64,000 nucleotides of DNA from Streptomyces zhihengii (lineage in GTDB: Bacteria; Actinomycetota; Actinomycetes; Streptomycetales; Streptomycetaceae). Below, piece after piece: positions 8,699 to 16,849 of this stretch. Both the position numbers and the translations under genes were made by a program. The stretch spans positions 62,001 through 126,000 of the forward strand of contig NZ_JAFEJA010000003.1 in the NCBI RefSeq assembly GCF_016919245.1, given 5' to 3'. The notes beneath the pieces were generated by a model. It had not been told where the DNA came from, searched no databases, and saw only the letters and a list, made by a program, of their open reading frames with translations. The stretch's first letter is position 1. Every line of letters starts with the position of its first letter.

Positions 8699-9562
8699 AT
8701 GACCGTGCTGGACATACGCCGCCCCTCCCCCGCCCCGCTCGACGTCCTCTCGCTCGAACTCACCTCCCGGTGCCAGTTCACCTGCCCCAGCCAGTGCTAC
8801 GCCGAGGCGGGCCCGACCCGCGGCCACGGCAGCATGACCGCCGAGGACTGGCACCGGCTCATCGACGAGGCCCACGCCCTCGGGACGCGCAGCGTGCAGT
8901 TCATCGGCGGGGAGCCCACCCTGCACCCGGCCTTCACCGAGCTCGTCGCTCACGCGCTGCGCGTCGGTCTGAATGTCCGGGTGCACTCGAACCTCTACAA
9001 GGTCCGTCCCGAGCACTGGAGCCTCTTCGAGGACCCGCGGGTGCGCGTGGCGACCACCTACCACAGCGATGACGCCGCGCAGCACGATGCGATCACCGGC
9101 CGGGACGGGTCTCACGCGGCCACGCGCGCCGCGATCCGCGAAGCATTCATGCGCGGCGTGAAGCTGCGCGTCGCGATCGTCGACCACGGGAACGGCCAGC
9201 GGGCGGAGCAGGCACGCGCCGAGATGGAGAGCCTCAGGGTCACCGCCACCGTCGACAAGGTCCGCGCGGTCGGGCGCGCCTCCGGCGGCCTCCCGCCGTC
9301 CACGTCGTCGCTGTGCGGGCGGTGCGGCGATCGCAAGGCGGCCGTCCTGCCGAACGGTGAGGTGTCCGTCTGCGAGATCGGCCGCTTCCTGACCGCGGGC
9401 AACGTCCGCGAGACGCCGCTGGCGTCGGTTCTGACCAGCCCCGCGTGGCAGCAGGCCCGCGAAAGCGTCCCGGTCCGGGACTCGGCGGACCCGTGCGGGC
9501 CGGACTGCGGGCCCTCGGACGACAGCTCGTCCGGCGGCGGCTCCTGCGGCCCCATGAGCTGA
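8699..9562 (+). CDS. Radical SAM/SPASM protein with CX3CX3C cluster motif
   Basis: 287 residues from ATG 8699 with an AAGGAG site upstream. The cluster cysteines are C25, C29 and C33 (SRCQFTCPSQCYAEAG), so the motif is CX3CX3C, one residue longer than the canonical CX3CX2C; the SAM-binding GGEP follows at residues 70-73. A SPASM-like C-terminus contributes C206, C209, C225, C266, C270 and C283 (SLCGRCG, EVSVCEIG, PCGPDCGP, GSCGPMS). Family knowledge: radical SAM/SPASM enzymes commonly modify ribosomal peptides. The adjacent methyltransferase gene and the ABC/B2 pair further on support a peptide-modification role, but the substrate is not visible in the window. Confidence 0.85.
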   Translation: MTVLDIRRPSPAPLDVLSLELTSRCQFTCPSQCYAEAGPTRGHGSMTAEDWHRLIDEAHALGTRSVQFIGGEPTLHPAFTELVAHALRVGLNVRVHSNLYKVRPEHWSLFEDPRVRVATTYHSDDAAQHDAITGRDGSHAATRAAIREAFMRGVKLRVAIVDHGNGQRAEQARAEMESLRVTATVDKVRAVGRASGGLPPSTSSLCGRCGDRKAAVLPNGEVSVCEIGRFLTAGNVRETPLASVLTSPAWQQARESVPVRDSADPCGPDCGPSDDSSSGGGSCGPMS

Positions 9563-9588
9563 GAACGGCCAGGAAGAGGAGAAGCAGC

Positions 9589-10731
9589 ATGGACTGGGAG
9601 ACAGACGCCCAGCGCCTGGGCACCAAGGTCGCCCGGCCGGGATCCCCCTGGGAGGCGGCCGTCTCGGAAACCCCCCGGCACGTGTTCGTGCCCCGGTGGT
9701 TCGAACGGGACCAGGAGGCCGGCGGCCGGGTCGTCCGCGACGGTGCGGCCGACCCCGACGCGTGGCTCGCCGCCGCGTACAGCGACACCACGCTGGTCAC
9801 GCGGGTCGGGGCCGTGCACGCGGACCACGCCGAACCCGGCACCGTGGTCACCTCCGGCGTCTCGACGTCGTCCTCGACGGAGCCGGGCCTGATCGTCGAG
9901 ATGTACCGGCAGGCGGACCTCGTCGACGGGTGCCGCACGCTGGTGACCACCGGCACCGGCTACGGCACCGCACTCGCCTGCCACCGACTCGGCGCAGGCA
10001 TGGTGACCAGCGTCGACGTCGACCCATACCTCGTGGAAGCCGCCGCCGACCGGCTCTCCTCCATCGGGCTGCGCCCCGAGACCGCCGTCTGCGACCTCAC
10101 ACAGGGGCCGCTCCCGGGCGAGTACGACCGGATCGTGTCCACCGTGGCCGTGCCGCGCATCCCGGCCGCCTGGCTGGAGGCCCTGCGGCCCTACGGCCGG
10201 CTGGTTACCACGATCACCGGGACGGGGCTGACCCTCTACGCCGACAAGACCCCGGACGGCGGCGCTGTGGGAAGGACCTCGTTCGAGCCGGCCTCCTTCA
10301 TGGCCGCCCGCCAGGGCGACGACTACGAGGAGACCGTCCCGGCGGCCGTCTGGGACGCGGCCGAGCACGGCGGCGGCGACGCGAGCGTGAGCCGTCATCT
10401 GCTCGTGTTCGTGCCCGAGGCATGGAGCATCCGCTCCATGCTCCAGCTCCACACGCCGGGGATCGAGCACCGTCACCGGTGGTACCCGGACCGCAGCCAC
10501 ACGGTCTGGATGGCGCACGCCGACGGCTCGTGGGTCCGTGCACATGCCCCCGGCCCTCGCGAGGTCGCCACCGTCTACCAGGGCGGCCCGCGCCGCCTGT
10601 GGGACCCGCTGGAGGACATCCTCGACCGCCTCAACTGGGTGGGCGAGCTGCCCGTGTACGGCGCCCGCGTCACCATCACGCCCGACGGCGACACCACTCT
10701 CACCCGCGGAAACTGGACGGCCAGGCTGTAG
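9589..10731 (+). CDS. Protein-L-isoaspartate O-methyltransferase-like SAM-dependent methyltransferase
   Basis: 380 residues from ATG 9589 (AGGAAGAGGAG upstream). The N-terminal half has the PCMT layout: VSETPRHVFVPRWF, then the SAM-binding region LVTTGTGYGTALACHRLGAG with the acidic end VTSVDVDP, then EYDRIVSTVAVPRIPAAWLEALRPYGRLVTT. The C-terminal 150 residues are an extension typical of actinobacterial PCMT-like proteins found in RiPP and radical SAM loci. Such enzymes methylate aspartate and can drive imide formation in lanthipeptides and graspetides. Whether this one acts on a peptide is inference from context. Confidence 0.83.
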   Translation: MDWETDAQRLGTKVARPGSPWEAAVSETPRHVFVPRWFERDQEAGGRVVRDGAADPDAWLAAAYSDTTLVTRVGAVHADHAEPGTVVTSGVSTSSSTEPGLIVEMYRQADLVDGCRTLVTTGTGYGTALACHRLGAGMVTSVDVDPYLVEAAADRLSSIGLRPETAVCDLTQGPLPGEYDRIVSTVAVPRIPAAWLEALRPYGRLVTTITGTGLTLYADKTPDGGAVGRTSFEPASFMAARQGDDYEETVPAAVWDAAEHGGGDASVSRHLLVFVPEAWSIRSMLQLHTPGIEHRHRWYPDRSHTVWMAHADGSWVRAHAPGPREVATVYQGGPRRLWDPLEDILDRLNWVGELPVYGARVTITPDGDTTLTRGNWTARL

Positions 10732-10749
10732 CCTCCGGCTCCGCTTCCC

Positions 10750-10783
10750 GCTGCGCCCCCGAGTTCCAGCTCGGGGGCGCAGC
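10750..10783. terminator. Bidirectional terminator between convergent genes
   Basis: GCTGCGCCCCCGAG (10750-10763) and CTCGGGGGCGCAGC (10770-10783) form a perfect 14-bp stem with a 6-nt loop in the 78-bp gap between the methyltransferase and the ABC transporter, which are transcribed toward each other. Confidence 0.7.
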
Positions 10784-10809
10784 CCTGCAAGGCACCAGGC
10801 TGCCCAGGC

Positions 10810-12771
10810 TCAGGCCTCTACCTTCGGCCGCTGAGGCTGCGACTGCTCACCGTAGGTCTGGGCCTGTGTCCGCCACATGGTTGCGTACTCACCGTCCAAG
10901 TCGAGCAGAGACTCGTGGGTGCCGGCCTCAACGAGTCGGCCGCGGTCGAGCACGACGATCCGGTCAGCAGTCCGGGTCGAGCCCAGCCGATGGGTGATGA
11001 GGATGACGGTCCTGCCGGCCCCCAGCGCACGAATCCGTTCGTACATCGCCTCTTCAGCCCGGGGGTCGAGTGCGGAAGTCGGCTCGTCGCAGATCAGCAC
11101 CGGCGCGTCCTCGCGGAAGAAGGCCCTGGCGCCGGCCAGGCGCTGCCACTGACCGCCGGACAGGTCCCGACCGCCCCACTGCGACGGCGCTAGGTTGGTG
11201 TCCAACCCGTCGGCAAGCTGCTCAATCACCGCGTCGGCTCCGGCGAGCTTTGCCGCCTCGAGCACGGCCTGGTCGTCGCCGTCGCCCTGCCCGAGGGTGA
11301 TGTTCTCCCGAGCAGACACGGGCCACCGCGCGATGTCCTGCGGCAGCATCGCCAGCTTCGCCCACACCGTTTCCGGGTCGACGGTCGCCAGGTCGACGCC
11401 TCCCCACTCGACCACTCCCTGAGTCGGCTCGTAGAGGCCTGCCAGCAGCTTGGCGAGCGTCGACTTGCCTGAGCCGTTCGCCCCCACGATTGCCAGCGTT
11501 TCTCCACGCCTTACGGCGACGCTGACCCGGTCCAGGGCAGGGCTGGTGTGCCCGGGATAGTGGAAGGTGAGGTCCCTGGCCCGGATCTCGTCCGGCACCG
11601 CGGGGACCGTGCCGGTGAAGTCCCGGCCCTCCGTCCGCTGTTGTGCGTCCGCAACGAAGTCGGCCCAGTCGCCGAGGTAGAGGCCGGTCTTGTACGTGGT
11701 GTTCATCCCGGTCACGAGTCCGGCGAGCATCATGCGACTGGCCTGCACCGCCACCACCGCCGTGCCAGCCGCTGCCAGTGGCACTCGGCCGGAGATCACC
11801 AGAGCAGCGAGCGCCGCGTACACCAGCATCGCCGCCGCGCCAGCCAGCGCGTCGCCCAGGAGCTGGTAGCGACCGGTCTCCCGTCCTACCCGCGCCGCGT
11901 GCGCCGTCAGCCGCTCGGTGACCTCCGTGAACCGGCTCAGCAGCCAGGGGCGCATCGTCGCGGCGCGGACGTCCAACGCGGTCGGCCGTCCGGCGGTGTT
12001 GTAGATGAGGGTGTGCCGCAGTCGCCGGTCCGCCAGGGTGTGGCGCTCGGCACGGTGCGAGGTGCGGGCCGCCTGTACCGCTGCCGCCCCGCGAGGGAGC
12101 ACGGCCAGGAGCAGCAGCGGAAGCAGAAGCGGGTGGAGGGCGGCGAGGATGCCGGCGGAGGCGAGCAGCCCGATGAGGGCCGTGCTGACGGCGGTGAGCG
12201 CGTCGACCATCAGGTGGGCGTCCTTCGACGCCCGGTTCGCGGCCTCGCTGTGGTCGCACCAGGCGGGATTGTCGTAGGACGCGAGCGGGACGCTGGTGGC
12301 GGCGTGGAGGTAGCGAAGTTCGGCGATGGCGTCGATGCGCGGCCCGATCCGAGCGGTGGTGGCCAGGGTGGCGGCGCCGATCAGGGAGCGTACGGCGGCG
12401 GCCGTCATGATGACGATGATCGCGGGGAGCGCGGCGTGCAGCCGGTCGGCGGCCGGGCCGGAGGCGAACAGCGGGGAGAGCGCCCCCTTGGTGGCGTACA
12501 GGCCGACCGCGGTAACGATGCCGGTGCCGACCTGGAGCAGTGCCGTGAGCAGCAGTGCGGGCCGGTCGGCCTGCCAGGCCAGGCGCAGGACTGTGGCCGA
12601 CAGGGATGGCAGGCGCCGGGCCATGGTGGTGAAGCTGTCGTTGAGGGCGTTGTCGTGGCGTTCGGCGCTGACCGCGTACTGCGGGATGACGTCCGTGACG
12701 GCGGGGCGGGCGCGTCGCCGCCACGGGACTCGGGACGTGGGGGCGGTTTCCTGGCCGTGCGTGGGCTTCAT
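10810..12771 (-). CDS. ABC transporter, fused permease and ATPase (exporter type)
   Basis: 653 residues. After a 60-residue soluble N-terminus come about six hydrophobic segments between residues 70 and 350 (PALLLTALLQVGTGIVTAVGL, PAIIVIMTAAAVRSLIG, ALIGLLASAGILAALH, AAAMLVYAALAALVI). The nucleotide-binding domain has Walker A GANGSGKS (430-437), signature LSGGQ (537-541) and Walker B PVLICDEPTSALDP (557-570). It is an exporter half-transporter acting as a dimer in the membrane. The ATG overlaps the end of the B2-like frame by ATGA, an arrangement known for lasso and related peptide clusters (B2 protease plus D-type transporter). Probable role: export of a processed peptide. Confidence 0.88.
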   Translation of the reverse strand: MKPTHGQETAPTSRVPWRRRARPAVTDVIPQYAVSAERHDNALNDSFTTMARRLPSLSATVLRLAWQADRPALLLTALLQVGTGIVTAVGLYATKGALSPLFASGPAADRLHAALPAIIVIMTAAAVRSLIGAATLATTARIGPRIDAIAELRYLHAATSVPLASYDNPAWCDHSEAANRASKDAHLMVDALTAVSTALIGLLASAGILAALHPLLLPLLLLAVLPRGAAAVQAARTSHRAERHTLADRRLRHTLIYNTAGRPTALDVRAATMRPWLLSRFTEVTERLTAHAARVGRETGRYQLLGDALAGAAAMLVYAALAALVISGRVPLAAAGTAVVAVQASRMMLAGLVTGMNTTYKTGLYLGDWADFVADAQQRTEGRDFTGTVPAVPDEIRARDLTFHYPGHTSPALDRVSVAVRRGETLAIVGANGSGKSTLAKLLAGLYEPTQGVVEWGGVDLATVDPETVWAKLAMLPQDIARWPVSARENITLGQGDGDDQAVLEAAKLAGADAVIEQLADGLDTNLAPSQWGGRDLSGGQWQRLAGARAFFREDAPVLICDEPTSALDPRAEEAMYERIRALGAGRTVILITHRLGSTRTADRIVVLDRGRLVEAGTHESLLDLDGEYATMWRTQAQTYGEQSQPQRPKVEA

Positions 12772-13210
12772 GCAAGGCGCAACGCATCACCCATACGGGT
12801 GGTTGTGGTGGCGAGGGGTGGCGACAGTTCGACGGTTCCACCGTAAGGACAGCCCGGTACGGCCACACCCGGTCGACGGGTTCCTGCCCGTGCACCGCAT
12901 GTGTGGTGGCGATCCAGGCGTGTGCGCCCTGCGGCGCGAACCGGGCGCCCAGCACCCACGCCACCCGGCGTCCGATGAGCGCAGCGGCCAGGTAGGCGGT
13001 TAGCGACTCCTCCAGGCACGCCGCTCTACCGGGCCACCAACCGGCCGCCCGCCGGACCGCCGTGCACACCGCGTCGGCCTCCTCCGGCGAGGCGGCCCGG
13101 CCCGGCAGACGACCCGCGAGCCGGGCGGCGCGTACCACCAGCCGTACGGGCAGACACCGCAGCAGCACCAGAGCGGCCCCCAGACCTATGTGGCCGGCCG
13201 CCCGCATCAT
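12768..13210 (-). pseudogene. Lasso-peptide B2-like (transglutaminase-fold) protease with frameshift
   Basis: Reading from ATG 13210 gives a hydrophobic start (GLGAALVLLRCLPVRLVVRAARLAGRL) and the B2 core with the catalytic cysteine in RAACLEESLTAYLAAALIG and the histidine in GAHAWI, ending VWPYRAVLTVE. Near 12830-12845 the frame must change to reach SPPLATTTTRMGDALRLA and the stop that overlaps the ABC gene start; without the change the frame runs on for hundreds of residues through the ABC gene. The coupling with the ABC gene in the shifted frame argues that the shift is a late mutation or sequence error. The 5' end abuts a phage fragment on the other strand, so the N-terminus may also be truncated. 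Confidence 0.65.
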
Positions 13211-13280
13211 CCCCGGCGGCACCATCAACCGGCGCGGCATCAACGCCTACATGTCGGGCGTCTCCCGGCCCAAGAGCTGA
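13200..13280 (+). pseudogene. Probable C-terminal scrap of a phage head gene (possibly terminase)
   Basis: The last codons of an open frame read RIIPGGTINRRGINAYMSGVSRPKS and stop at 13280, just upstream of two further phage-like genes on the same strand. The segment looks like the tail of a large-terminase-type protein, judged by place and style only. The upstream part of such a gene is absent, replaced by the B2 gene on the opposite strand. Confidence 0.3.
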
Positions 13281-13321
13281 GCACGCGACGCTAACGCCGC
13301 CCACTGTCCATGGTGCGCGGC

Positions 13322-13660
13322 GTGACTACTCAGCAACCCTCCAGGGCCCTGGCCCGCGAAGCCGCCGGACTGCTCATGACCGCAACCGGCGCCTTCGGTG
13401 CCCTCGTGGCGCTGGGCGCACTCCACTGGGCTCTCGGCGCAGCCGCCTTCGGGGCCACCATCACCTTCCTCGGCCTCTCCTACAAGCCGCGCACCGGCGC
13501 TCCTCGCTGGACGCTGCGCCTGCGGGCAGCGGTCGGCGTCGGCTACGGGTTCGTGACCGGAGGCGCCTTCACCATCTCCCCGGCCCTCGGGTGGCTCTCC
13601 ATCGCCGGTGCCGTCGCCGGCGCGGGCTGGTGGCTCGCCACGGGCAGTGAGGGAGCCTGA
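13322..13660 (+). CDS. Small membrane protein of the phage remnant
   Basis: 112 residues from GTG 13322 (an in-frame ATG lies at 13310). Four hydrophobic stretches: LLMTATGAFGALVALGALHW, ALGAAAFGATITFLGLSY, AAVGVGYGFVTGGAFTI and GWLSIAGAVAGAGWWLA, so it is an integral membrane protein. Its stop overlaps the portal gene start by one base. Small membrane proteins of this kind sit between terminase and portal genes in some actinophages; function unknown. Confidence 0.6.
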   Translation: MTTQQPSRALAREAAGLLMTATGAFGALVALGALHWALGAAAFGATITFLGLSYKPRTGAPRWTLRLRAAVGVGYGFVTGGAFTISPALGWLSIAGAVAGAGWWLATGSEGA

Positions 13661-15606
13661 TGCCCCGCCAGTTCCTGCCCGCCCTGCGGGGCCTCCTTGT
13701 GCCCCCTGCACCGGAGCCGGCCGCCGCGCCCGTGGACACGAAGGACCTCCTCGCCGGGGGCGTCTACACCTCCGTCTCCTACGCCGGTGTCACGAACATC
13801 TGGGGCACGCAGGGACGCGCAGACGGATGGGACCTCGAGCGCGTCATCGTCGAGGGCTACGAGCGATCCATCTGGACGTTCAAGGCCGTCGAGGCGATCA
13901 GCAAGCATGCCTCCACCCTCGCCGTGCAGATCGGCCGCGGCGGCGACGAGCGCGAGTTCGACGAGGTCCTCGAGGACCACCCGCTGCTGCGGCTGCTGAA
14001 CAAGCAGGCCAACCCGCTGGAGACCGGCGATGTCTTCAAGAAGCGCGTCAGCGCGCAGCTCCTGCTCAGCAAGAAGGGCGTCTTCATCGAGAAGACGTAC
14101 TCCCGGGGCGGGGTCCTGGTCCGCCTCGACATCCTCCCACCGGACCGCGTCCGCGTGGTCCCCGACGACGTGAACGCCAGCTACATCAAGCACTTCGAGT
14201 TCACTGACAACGCCGGCGTCGTACGCGAGCTCGAGCCCAGGTACGTCATCTGGCTCCGCGACCCGCACCCCACCGATCCGTTCTGCGGCGTCACCCCGCT
14301 CGAGGCGGCCGGCCTATCCGTCGACCTGGACGTGAAGGCCCCCACCTACAACATCAGCTTCATCGACAACGACGGCCGCCCGGGCGGCATCGTCGGCATC
14401 GACCTGGACGGCGTCGACGCCAAGGAAGTCGACCGCATCCAGCGCCGCCTTGCCCCGGGCGCGCACAACGCCGGGCAACTCACCCTCGTCGGCACCGGAC
14501 CGGGCGGCGTCACGTACGTCGATACCTCCGCCCGCCATGCGAGATGGCGTACGAGACCCTCTCCAGCACCGCGAAGAACGAGATCCTGAGCGCGTTCGGC
14601 GTCTACGAGAGCGTGATCGGCAACGCCAGCGAGCGGACGTTCAACAACGCAGACCGCGAAGAGTGGAACTTCTGGGACCACACGGAACTCCCCCACCTCC
14701 GCCTGTTCGCCTCCGCTTTCGACCCGGACCTCTCGGACGACTGGCAGATCCGCTTCAACACCGCCGGCGTGCAGGCGCTCGCGTTCCCCCGCCGCCAGGC
14801 ACGCGAGGAAGCCCGAACCGAGTTCGAGGCCGGCCTGATCACCCTCGACGAGTACCGCAAGGTCGCCGGACGACGGCCCTTCAACACCCCGCAGTCCCGC
14901 GCCCTGTGGATCTCCCCGCAGAAGGCCCCGATCCCGGCCAACGACGCGGACGCAAAGGCCCTCGGCCTCGCGCCGGACCCCGGCGCCGGCAACGGCCTGG
15001 GAGCCGGATCGGACCCCGCTCTCCCCGCGCGCGACGACTCCGCAGCCGCAGCCGCAGCCGTGGCCCAGGCACTCGACGGCGGCCCGACCGCCGCGGATGA
15101 TGTCGCGCTCGCCCGGGGCCAGGCGCCGCTGGAACTGCCGGCCGCCGCCGCACCGTCCTCACCGGCCGCCGCCGACGTCGCCCAAGCTCTCGCACAGAAC
15201 ACCGGCCTCTCCGTTCCGGGGGACGCTGCCGACGACGTCGCCCGGGCCCGGACCGCCTCCGGGGCACCCGGCCGCGGCCCGGCGGCCGACGACGTCGACG
15301 CCGCCCGCACGCGGATCGAGACCAAGGCCCTCACCGCGCCCGCCGAAGGGTTCGAGGTGACCGACGCCGACTTCGACGCCGTCGCCCTGGCCGTCCGGGC
15401 AGCACTCGCCGCACTCCTCGCCAGGCAGGCCGGCGTCATCGTCGCCCGTCTGCGCGCCCCGAAGACGAGGAAGCACACCCGCTTCTGGACACCGGAGAAC
15501 GAGCACGACACCCGCGGTGGTGACGCGGACATCGACGAGGACCGCGTGGTGAGCGCCGCCCGCTGGGAGGAGGAGACGACGACCACCCTCGCCCCGATCA
15601 GCAGCG
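13660..15606 (+). pseudogene. HK97-type phage portal protein, frameshifted and truncated
   Basis: The first frame (13660 to about 14535) reads TFKAVEAISKHASTLAVQIGR, HPLLRLLNKQANPLETGDVFKKR, LDILPPDRVRVVPD and PFCGVTPLEAAGLSVDLD, the portal signature. At about 14530-14545 it must shift to MAYETLSSTAKNEILSAFGVYESVIGNASERTFNNA, the expected continuation. The C-terminal part carries four imperfect repeats of an ADDVALAR-like unit (15100-15310), then a segment with RHTRFWTPENEHDTRGGDADIDEDRVV and a break near 15606, after which the similarity to phage protein stops. The portal forms the DNA entry ring of the capsid; here the gene is dead unless the shift is a sequence error. Confidence 0.78.
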
Positions 15607-16025
15607 GGCGGACATGTCGCCCACGCGCACCCGGAGTTTTGAGGTCGGGCCGACGCGGTTGCAGGCTCAGCAGACAGCCGCGCATGGCTGCGGCCTTCGC
15701 GGCTCGGACGGCTTGGATCTCCGGGCCGCCCGCTTCTGCACCTGGTGAAGGTCAAATGTTCAGAGATTCGGCCTCAAGGGGAGTATGCCTGCATTGCTCG
15801 ATACCCGGTCTTGTTCGGTGACGCACCCGGCGCAATGTCGGAGTTGAACTGGATCGACGGCTGCTGAGGGCACAGCATGCGCGCCGGACCGCACGATGCA
15901 AGTGTGGGGGACGGAGAGAGCGCAGTAACGGCGTGTGCGCCTCCCTGGCATGTGCTGAGGTGACCGTGCCGAATGAGGGGGCGCAGAGCATCGTTCGGGC
16001 CGCGCTGCTGGTGGTACAGGGCTCC

Positions 16026-16079
16026 TGAGGGGGTGTGTCTGTCCAGCCTCTGGAGCGGTTGGACAGACACACCCCCTCA
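16026..16079. repeat. 20-bp perfect inverted repeat (large hairpin)
   Basis: TGAGGGGGTGTGTCTGTCCA (16026-16045) is the exact reverse complement of 16060-16079; the 14-base spacer is GCCTCTGGAGCGGT. There is no T-run, so it is not a classical terminator. It stands 50 bp before the first repeat of the eroded CRISPR array and could be a mobile element end, a protein site or an RNA hairpin. Confidence 0.7.
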
Positions 16080-16128
16080 GGTCGGGCAGGAGATGGTGCA
16101 GCGCTGAGCTGGATCAGCGAGTCGTTCG

Positions 16129-16480
16129 GTGAACCCCTGCACGGGCAGGGAGGACGGCACAAGCCTGGTCGACCTGTTCTCCGGTCTCCGGAGCATTCCC
16201 GCACGGCGGGGAGTACGAGGTTCTTTCGAGGAGGTCGACGGGGCACCCCCGCTGGGCGGGGAAGACGGGGTGAAGGGTCTGCGGCACAGGGCCGCGACTG
16301 GTGCACGCCCGACACTGGCATTGTCGAACGAAGGAGGAGCACCCCCGGCGATGGCGGGGAGGAGTGCGCTCTATGCCGTCCGATGGTCCGGAGTGGGAGC
16401 ACCCCCGGCCCGGCGGGGAGGACGTAGACCATGCGTTGCGCCTAAGTTCCCCGAGGGGCATCCCCGTATTGACGAGGATC
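16129..16480. CRISPR. Eroded type I-E-like CRISPR array A (GGAGCACCCCCG variant)
   Basis: Six diverged units with the plan GAGCACCCCCG...GGCGGGGAGGAC begin near 16131, 16191, 16241, 16337, 16397 and 16456. Successive spacings are 60, 50, 96, 60 and 59 bp, that is a 28-29 bp repeat plus a 31-32 bp spacer with two irregular gaps. The repeat is the reverse complement of a Streptomyces type I-E repeat ending in GGGGGTGCTCC, so the transcribed strand would be minus. The repeats differ from one another at many positions and no cas gene is near; I read this as an abandoned array. Confidence 0.65.
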
Positions 16481-16849
16481 TATTGATTGAGGCCAAACGG
16501 TGGCCTCAATCAGCGTTCTGCCTGGTGGTCGAGGGAGGCAGGGTGGTGCATGGGCAACTGTATCGGGGCGGTCGCGGGTTCGGGGGATGGCCGACGGGAC
16601 TGACTGAATGCACGCTTCAATGTTTTCAATTACATTCTTCCGATATGCCGCATTTATGGCATTGTTAGAGGGTGTCCTGCTTCCCTGATGGGCAGCTCGC
16701 GCAGTCATCTTCGGGCAGGGCACCGGTAAGACCTCGACTGGTCACGCTGCATCCCGGAGCGCGCTCGTGTCGAAAAACCACCACCTGGTGAGTGTCCCCG
16801 AGCGGCTATTCGATGCGATGGGTCATGGGTGGCGTTGACGGTTCGAATT

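Noticed and set aside
11222..13243. 673-residue minus-strand frame spanning the B2-like gene and the ABC gene
   Set aside because: Only the first 150 residues are protein-like; the rest is an out-of-frame reading of the ABC transporter and is Arg/His/Pro-rich.
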